Shown here in pieces: positions 57,630 to 64,000 of a stretch of DNA of 64,000 nt. The stretch's first letter is position 1. Every line of letters starts with the position of its first letter. The DNA is taken from contig JAKTNV010000011.1 of the NCBI GenBank assembly GCA_022747635.1, positions 17,397,975 through 17,461,974 of the forward strand, in the 5' to 3' direction. The notes under the pieces were generated by a model. That model searched no databases and was not told the DNA's origin. It saw nothing but the letters and a program-made list of their open reading frames with translations. Source of the stretch: Hetaerina americana. Lineage: Eukaryota; Arthropoda; Insecta; Odonata; Calopterygidae. The position numbers were made by a program, and so were the translations under genes.

Positions 57630-57810
57630 TGTGTCCCACAGCTATAGTCTTCTACCTTCCTTGACCGAGAGAAGTGGAGAAATCAGTATTTTCAGATTTT
57701 TTTGCTGTAGTTGCTCGTACCACGATGGTCTTTTTTCTGACACCCGGAAATGAACCCTTCCCGGTAATAAGTACTGTGTTTTACTTGATTGTTTTGTCTT
57801 TCTTGCACAG

Positions 57811-57958
57811 ACTCGGAAGAGGAAGCCCAAGAACTCTGTGTCAAAGTCGAACGACTCGTCGGCTGGGTCGGCAACGCCTGTAGCCGGGAGCAATAGTGCC
57901 ACCTCCGGGGCGCAGGTTCCGTCCTTGTCGCCGGCGCAGATCAAACTGGAGAGCACAG
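57811..57958 (+). CDS. GATA4/5/6-class transcription factor, exon with basic tail and Ser-rich linker
   Basis: The 148-bp exon starts in phase 0 after TTGCACAG and ends after one base of a codon (donor GTAAGG at 57959). It continues KKDSIQ with TRKRKPKNSVSKSNDSSAGS, which is the basic, nuclear-localising tail of the GATA DNA-binding domain. This is followed by a Ser/Ala/Gly-rich linker that ends PSLSPAQIKLEST. IKLE fits the sumoylation consensus psi-K-x-E (known to be used in vertebrate GATA factors, here a prediction). The TRKRKPK form is that of GATA4/5/6, not the TRNRK of GATA1/2/3. Confidence 0.93.
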
Positions 57959-58675
57959 GTAAGGATGAATTACTTACGGAGATAGTAATGGTGGAGAGTC
58001 AAGCTGTTAATATAAATATATTTGCCTCATTCAGATCTTAATTCATCCATTACAAAGCGGCTGATACGATCATGCACCCTGTCTGGAACATCTTAGCTGT
58101 TGTGTCCTAAATGCTTTATTTCGGCTTGAAAAACTTGCACACTGTTATTTAATGAAGCTCTGATCTCACTAATGTGATAAATAACCCTATGGTCCACTTG
58201 AAAATAAGGATGTAGTTGACTTTCATTCCTTTTTGTTAATTTCATTCAAGGTGCTCTACTTAATCAATTATCATTTTATTTCTAAGTATTTTGCGAGAGC
58301 TTCATCGTTCTTTGTACTATGCATATTATTTCTTGATTTATTTGTGACATCTGCGTGCATTCCTGCTGTACCTCTTCCTTCCTCGGCTCCGCACAACCTT
58401 CTACCATAGCGAAACCTAGGTCGGAAATAGAAGTTTTTTATGTGGAAAAGCGAAGTGTTTTAAATTTAATTTCAGTATGAAGAATTTCCACCCAGTGACG
58501 CCAGAAACTGTTTTATTCTACCACAGCCTTCAATATCTCTCATCACCATTCATTATTTCCACCAATCAACTCTCTTTTGCCTTTTTTTATATTTTTTCCA
58601 TCAACATTCTGGCTTCGCCCACCTTGTTTCAGAACTAGCATTTATCTTCCTATTGAAACCAGTAAAATAACTTCG

Positions 58676-58839
58676 TAATTCCACACGAACTTCATTTTGA
58701 CACAACTTAGGTTTCGACGTTGGACGTCATCATCATCACCTGATGATTTCGACGTCGGACGTCGTCGTCATCATCCTGATGACGACTAAGTTCAACGTCG
58801 AAACCTAGGTTTTGTTTTAATGAAGTTCGTGTGGAATTA
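58676..58839. repeat. Inverted-repeat element B with two GATGAC...GTCGAAAC cores
   Basis: The outer arms (about 58677-58696 and 58819-58838) are perfect reverse complements of about 20 nt, and similarity continues inward to AACGTCGAAACCTA. The centre is rich in GACGTC and ATCATC repeats. On the plus strand an exact CTGATGA (58776-58782) precedes GTCGAAAC (58797-58804). On the minus strand GATGATGACG..CAACGTCGAAACC is read from 58740 down to 58709. The flanks TAATTC and GTGTGGAATTA are shared with element A. No protein-coding capacity. Confidence 0.8.
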
Positions 58840-59180
58840 TAAAGTTACTTCTTTCATTTCAGTATGTTGTGTAAATTCCATAAAGTTACGCCTGATACAA
58901 CAAATTTCAGTTTTTCTTCCTTTCTCTCCAACTTCTTTTTCCATTCTTCGCCGCTCCCACATCTCAGAAGTCATCAATCGGTGCTCATCCTCCTGCCATG
59001 AAGACCAGGTCTCATATGCATACATATACCTGTAAATAAAGCACCAAAATCTGTATTCAAGTCTTCTCCAATCATTTTTTCATACTTTTGCTCATGGTGT
59101 ACCATCATCATCAATGCTCTCTTCTCTTCTCGCAAATGCCTCTTTCGCTAATGTAATTCTTCTCCTAATTTCCTCATAAA
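58840..59180 (-). pseudogene. RTE-like LINE C-terminal fossil
   Basis: The minus-strand 62-codon frame begins MYAYETWSSWQEDEHRLMTS and continues EMWERRRMEK. This is the LYGxETWxLRKEDExRLxxFEMWxWRRM stretch of RTE-type LINEs. It directly abuts inverted-repeat element B, so one inserted into or beside the other. Confidence 0.65.
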
Positions 59181-59404
59181 GTATTCAGCAATAACTGTGA
59201 AATACTGTGGCTGTCCGGCTCCCCTTCAACTGACTATTATATTGGAGAAAGTGACTAAGAGCTTCAGTGCACAACCCTTATAATTGATTTAAATGTAATA
59301 ATAGATTTTTACGTGGCTGATTTTGTCTGTTAATTAATTGTTCTACTACATCAATTGAACGAAAACCCTGAGGACATACTCTGCATCTCCTCAATGCCCT
59401 ACTA

Positions 59405-59445
59405 GACGCCACGGGTACGTTTGGCAGGGGGTGTTCGGTAACCCG
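59405..59445 (-). repeat. CR1-like LINE 3'-end remnant
   Basis: GCCACGGGTACGTTTGGCAG followed by GGGGTGTTCGGTAACC is a decayed reverse-oriented module. The following 200 bp to about 59640 may be its LINE body, but I cannot read coding motifs in it. Confidence 0.4.
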
Positions 59446-61856
59446 CGTTTAGTGCACATCAGCATAATACAAGATACTTACATATCCATAGACCTCTATT
59501 TATACGAAGTTATTCATACATACTCGTATGCATCCATACCTACAAATACCAGTGCATGTGCTGATGGTTCTTATTATTTCCTAGTTAATGTAAGTCGCAA
59601 TTGTTCTTTACAATTTTTCTCTAATAAGCATAGTAAATCTATTAGTTCTGAAGCCTATATTGCTGATCTTGAATGGTAATGCCTTATGGAGTCAATTGGT
59701 ATTATATCAAATGTGCTGAATGTCCTCATTAAAATGACTGCTTTTAAAATTATGGAAGAAATTCAGTCTTGAAGTTTCGATTTAAGAGCGGCTCCAATCC
59801 CAGTAGAAACCAGTGAAAACTTTTCACGATGCGGGTAGGAATGGATATCTTCTTCGGTGTTCTCTAGCCGGAAGCACGCGATTTCGAATAACATCCATAG
59901 ATACGAGTGGCTTTTCACAAGTTCATTAATTCAACGGTCCTAGATGAAATCAGCTGGGGATTAAACCGGAGAAAAACAACTACCACGGCTCAATTTTCGT
60001 TCGCTGGTTCTTAATACGAAGTGGCGAAGATATGAATACGGGCATTCGTGTTGTGGTCTTTCCCCGGGAAATTGATCCCTCACTGTGGATAATACCCACT
60101 TACGAACCACTCGTAGATATGTATATATATGTTCACACGTTCTTGTTTTTGTATATGTGAGAATTGATTCCTCGATAGGTGCTACCTAAAGAATCTCTTG
60201 CCTCCTTTTCCTCGAATAAAATTTAAGGAAAGCAAAACAAATGATAACTAGTGAAAGAGCTTGTGGGAGAAACGTGGAGGAGGCGGGACAAGTGGGATCC
60301 AGGGGATACTGAGAAGCAGAAGACGCTGATAAATAAGCAGAATAGAATACTGGGAAAATGAGTTAGAGGCCGGGGAAAAGAATAGACTTTTTGGAAGGTA
60401 TTAAAGGGAGTTGGAAAAAAGCGTGAACAGCTTAAGAATGAGTTATTATGATATTCAGCATGCGGTTTAAGAGCCCGTGATGTATTAACATATTCCGCTT
60501 CTAAGGGTTCTAAAAATTTCAAGTGCCACTAGCCAACGACAGCAAAGAAATAATTCCCGCACCAAGTCTCTCGAAAGGGCGGGATGAGAGGAATGCACTA
60601 CCCCACTGAGACTGGAACTAATAGAACAGAGGACAAAGAGGCAACTGACCGAGGAACGTATGAACCGAGAGCGATTCTGAGAAATTCCTCCCTAGGAAAT
60701 AAGGAGGCACTCATATCAGCCTGGTGATAGCAAGAGATAAAGATCATCCGTTTCTATCGTTTGAAATCATCTATTAAGTCTCTTCCAAAGAATATTTTCT
60801 AAGGGCAGTGGAAATTTATCAACGTCAATATTTGGAAGGATTCGCAGCCGGCCGGGCGATGAAGTGCCTCCTTAAAATTTAAAACAGTTGTACAACCGAG
60901 TAATATTTGCTAAAATATTTGTTTTATTTTGAGTAATAATTTATTTTCATTATGATGCTTGTATTTAAATTAGCAAACTGGTAAAATATGCAATGCTACA
61001 TTCACTGGATGAAAATAACATGAGACGGGAATGGTGGGCCCTGAAGAGCATACCAACTACCGTAGTTGCGACGGGCATTATGTGGCGGATAAGATTGTCT
61101 AAACAATATTCCGGAGTTGAAACCAGATTGTTTAGGTGAGATATCACAATTGAAGAGTTAATGTTCTCTAACAACCTCGAAATAGTTCCACTACCCTCTT
61201 AAGATCAAGTGCGAAATTAGAAATTCCATTGATCTAATTGGCTTTATAGGAACCATCCCTGCATTCCCACACCGAGTATTTAGATCTCAATACCCATAAA
61301 TGGACCTGTTTTGTTTGGAGTGAGTGGAGAAGTGAGAGGAGCGATAGAGGGGGTAGGGAAAGGAGTGGATGATATTTTGTTAAGGAAAATTATATGGGTG
61401 AAAAATATTTTTATTCTGCTACCTATGTCATTTTCCCATGCTTAGTATATCTCTCTCCCTAAATGAGAGTGTAGGTTAAAAATGTACCAGGTAAAGGTAA
61501 CATTTTCTTTTCAGCCTGTTGTTTTTCCATACCCCTTCCATTGATTCTATGCCGTTTTACCCAACTTAAATCTATCTTTCCAACACCTTCATAACATTTG
61601 CTGCTGAGTTTTTCATTTTAGATGTGCCCAGCTGGGATTTTTTAGAGCGATTTTCTCTTCTAAGAAATATTTCTGCAGGGTGATTTTCTGATTATTCTGC
61701 TTGGAGAATCATTATGTTCCACCTTTAAAAAAGCATATACCTGTTAAAACCATTAGTTTTGTCAAAGGATAGAGTGGAAATATTAATTAACATAATGTGT
61801 TAAGTTAAAATGGGACGTTACACGAAGTGAATCCTGACGCAATACGTGAAATAATG

Positions 61857-61907
61857 TCTCTACTACCCTGCAAGCCATCGGGCGTCGCAATATAGATGTA
61901 GAACACC
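61857..61907 (-). repeat. CR1-like LINE 3'-end remnant
   Basis: TCTACTACCCTGCAAGCCAT followed by CGGGCGTCGCAATATAGATG has the CCCTGCAAGCCATCGGG half of the hairpin, with its second half lost. Confidence 0.4.
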
Positions 61908-62949
61908 GACTTGTCCAAACAAGCTTCATGAACGATAATGATATTTTGTCTGTTAGAGACCTTTGATTAAAGGTACATTTTTTCGATTCACGCTTCTTAC
62001 ATTAATTACTGTTTGATGTTTTTATTCTGATGATCTTTACAATTTTTAGTACATAAGTACTAAACTAACACTCCGTTTTATTCGGGTTCAACTCGAATTT
62101 CCATATTGCAGGCGACCCTCAATATATCCACGCTTTTTCCTCACTTACCGGCATTTCCTCCCTCCAATGCTTTCGAAGAAAACATGTACTTAGTAGCACG
62201 AAACATTATCTGGCCACGTGGGTAGTCTTTTTTCTCAATAGCTTTTACAATGGGAAACGGGCTTTTAACGATTTTGTTTGTTTCTAAGGCCCAAGAAGAA
62301 AAAAAAATCTAAATGCAGAAGAGCGAGAGAGATAAGGGGAATTGGCCGATGCTTGCTCGTGTCTCTCGCGCCATCCTACACGGATGCATTGTCTCCCTGC
62401 CAAGCTCAACGCCGAAATCGTAAAATTCGAACTAGTTTCACATAACCTAAGGGCAACATTACGCAAGCACATTGAAAGAGTGGCTGTTAAAACGCTGCCC
62501 GAGTCTTCTTTGTTTAATACGGACAAGGTATAAAATCCTCTTGTCAAGGGAAACCGCATTCATTATAAGAAATGCCCCGGCCTGCAGTCGTTTTGAATGG
62601 AGTGGGAGGTCAGGTCTACGACTTTCCCTTTCAACTTTTGTGCAACAATTAAATGCGTAGATACTCAGCGTGACATTTCCACCCAATGATAACAGGCAAA
62701 AGTGGTGCCATGTGGCACAAACGATCAGTGAAGTTAAGAGAGATTAGGGCGATAGGTGGATTCATTTTTAGGTGTACGTATGGGTTACTAAAGTAACTTA
62801 CTGCATTCTTGGTGAGAGATTATTCTAAGGTCTAATAGAGTTCATTAGAACCTGATTTTTTCATGAAGAGCTGCTGATCGAAGTGTGCGTTTCTGAAGAT
62901 TTTAGTGTTGTTCTTTTTATTATTATCTATTTGGGTATTGTTCTATTAA

Positions 62950-62996
62950 GGAAGGTACCGCTGGGGTATGTGGCAGGGGATGATCCCACGCTTTTA
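62950..62996 (-). repeat. CR1-like LINE 3'-end remnant
   Basis: GGTATGTGGCAGGGGATGAT fits the GTGTGGCAGGGGGTG side of the module, preceded by a decayed ACCGC..GGG half. Confidence 0.35.
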
Positions 62997-63402
62997 ATGC
63001 GAAATCAAAAATTAAGTTTTTCTTAATTTTTAGTTGCAATATACGCTTTTGAAATAATTCAAATACTGTGGCACATGATGATTACTGGTACATGCATACA
63101 TGCACTACGATTTATAAATTAGAAATACTTCTCTACGGATTCCATGGAAACTTTAAGTAATAAGATGGACTATAGCAATGGTTAGATGAGGTGATAAAAC
63201 AATTCAGGATGACTTGAAATAAAAAAATAAAAATACGTGTTCCCTCTTGCACGGTGGGGCAACGTTATTCTGATCCCATATCGTCCGTGGGAAAATTGAC
63301 ATGTTAAATCTAACCGTTATTTTATTTAATGATAGGTCACTTGATCTTTTGTTCTTTTTGCATTTGAGTCATTAACGTCCACTTACTCAAATATCATTCT
63401 AG

Positions 63403-64000
63403 ATAGCTCTTATCGTGACTGCCGGACGACTGCACCCGCCTATCACCAGCAGCAGCCTCAGCAACAAAATCATCAGCACCACACCAACATCTTAGGGAGC
63501 ACTTCGTCTTCGTCCTTGGCGACTGGCACCCTAACATACACTGGTCCCTACCACCACCAGTATCATCACAACCACCAACAAGTCCTCGGTACCAGCCAGC
63601 ACCAACAGCAACACCAACAGCAGTCCCCGCAGCAACAGTACCAACTGGGGACACAGCAATCGCAACAACAGTCGACCTCCCCGCTTAGCGCCGCTGAGGA
63701 AGCCACCGGTGAGGTCCAGCACAGTTTCGGCGGGACGCTGGCGGCTCTGAACCGGGCCCTGTCGCACCAGCTGTACACGCCGCATCACCATCCACACCAC
63801 CACCTCTCCCACCACCACCAGCAGCAGCAACAGCAGCTGGGCCAGGATGGTCCGGACGACATCGGCCAACTCCACATGCAGCAACCGGTCGGCCAGGCGA
63901 TCCATGGCGGTACCAACTGCAGCAGAACGTCGCCCCCGACGGCCTCCCCGACGCCTTCTCTCACCCACCCGCTCCTACAGTACTCCTCTCAGATCTCCGT
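63403..64000 (+). CDS. GATA4/5/6-class transcription factor, Gln/His-rich C-terminal exon (partial)
   Basis: The acceptor CATTCTAG is followed by two bases that complete the codon left open by the previous exon (giving Asp). The frame then stays open for 199 codons to the end of the window. It starts SSYRDCRTTAPAYHQQQPQQ and is dominated by Gln and His: YHHQYHHNHQQ near exon codon 50, long CAG/CAA-encoded Gln stretches near 65-90, and PHHHPHHHLSHHHQQQQQQ near 127-145. It ends in a Ser/Thr/Pro-rich part. Such low-complexity regions outside the fingers act as transactivation segments in arthropod GATA proteins (inference). Choosing the inner acceptor ATAG at 63404-63407 would shift the frame into stops, so the earlier AG (63401-63402) is preferred. 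The stop codon and any further exons are outside. Confidence 0.9.

Larger units (their letters stand above)
53899..57810 (+). other. Intron after the C-finger exon (3.9 kb)
   Basis: Donor GTGAGT at 53899, acceptor TTGCACAG at 57803-57810. It contains two RTE-like fossils (54240-54640 minus, 56838-57110 plus), a moderately CpG-rich patch (about 55600-55860) without a convincing exon, and a 34-bp tandem duplication (57562-57629). No alternative exon is recognised. Confidence 0.85.
57959..63402 (+). other. Intron before the Gln/His-rich exon (5.4 kb)
   Basis: Donor GTAAGG at 57959, acceptor ATCATTCTAG at 63393-63402. The intron holds inverted-repeat element B (58676-58839), an RTE-like fossil (58840-59180 minus) and three short CR1-like 3'-end remnants. 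The 59450-61850 and 61910-62940 parts show nothing I recognise. Confidence 0.8.

Noticed and set aside
58776..58804. A canonical hammerhead ribozyme
   Set aside because: CTGATGA and GAAAC are present, but a regular stem II beginning directly after CTGATGA does not form, and the best hairpin uses core residues. I keep it only as a hammerhead-like finding.
63531..63968. 145-codon open frame on the minus strand opposite the last GATA exon
   Set aside because: It is the complement of CAG/CAC-rich coding sequence, which avoids stops on both strands. The sense strand joins in phase to the other exons.

Overview
The window looks like a piece of a large, repeat-rich arthropod genome, most likely an insect. 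It has a spliced two-finger GATA transcription factor gene with multi-kilobase introns, CR1-like and RTE-like LINE retrotransposons, an internally deleted mariner transposon, tRNA-derived SINEs and long (TA)n microsatellites. I see no bacterial, plasmid or viral gene organisation and no CRISPR array. The species cannot be named from the sequence alone.

Layout. Positions 1-47641 contain no host protein-coding exon that I can support. They hold a defective mariner (1619-2371), a scatter of decayed RTE-like LINE fragments that mostly keep the same C-terminal segment, tRNA-derived SINEs, G+C/CpG-rich blocks with C-tracts, and many copies of the hairpin-forming 3' end of a CR1-like LINE. The stretch 32.2-44.4 kb is a nest of CR1-like LINEs: a 795-codon open frame on the minus strand (35154-37541), a second shorter copy on the plus strand with one nonsense codon (42151-43806), and three 3' fragments of a sister subfamily.

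Positions 47642-64000 carry the 3' part of a plus-strand GATA4/5/6-class gene. Exon 47642-47811 encodes the N-terminal zinc finger, exon 53734-53898 the C-terminal finger, exon 57811-57958 the basic tail and a Ser-rich linker, and exon 63403-64000 a Gln/His-rich domain that runs off the window. Intron phases 0, 0 and 1 join them without breaking the frame. The spliced finger-to-finger linker has the same length as in GATA4/5/6 proteins, which is strong internal proof of the model. Upstream exons and promoter must lie further 5', possibly in one of the CpG-rich blocks or before the window.

All other elements in 47.8-63.4 kb are intronic: a SINE copy, inverted-repeat elements and LINE fossils. 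The least explained signal is a set of three inverted-repeat elements (16.9, 49.6 and 58.7 kb) with a common GATGAC...GTCGAAAC hairpin that resembles part of a hammerhead ribozyme core.
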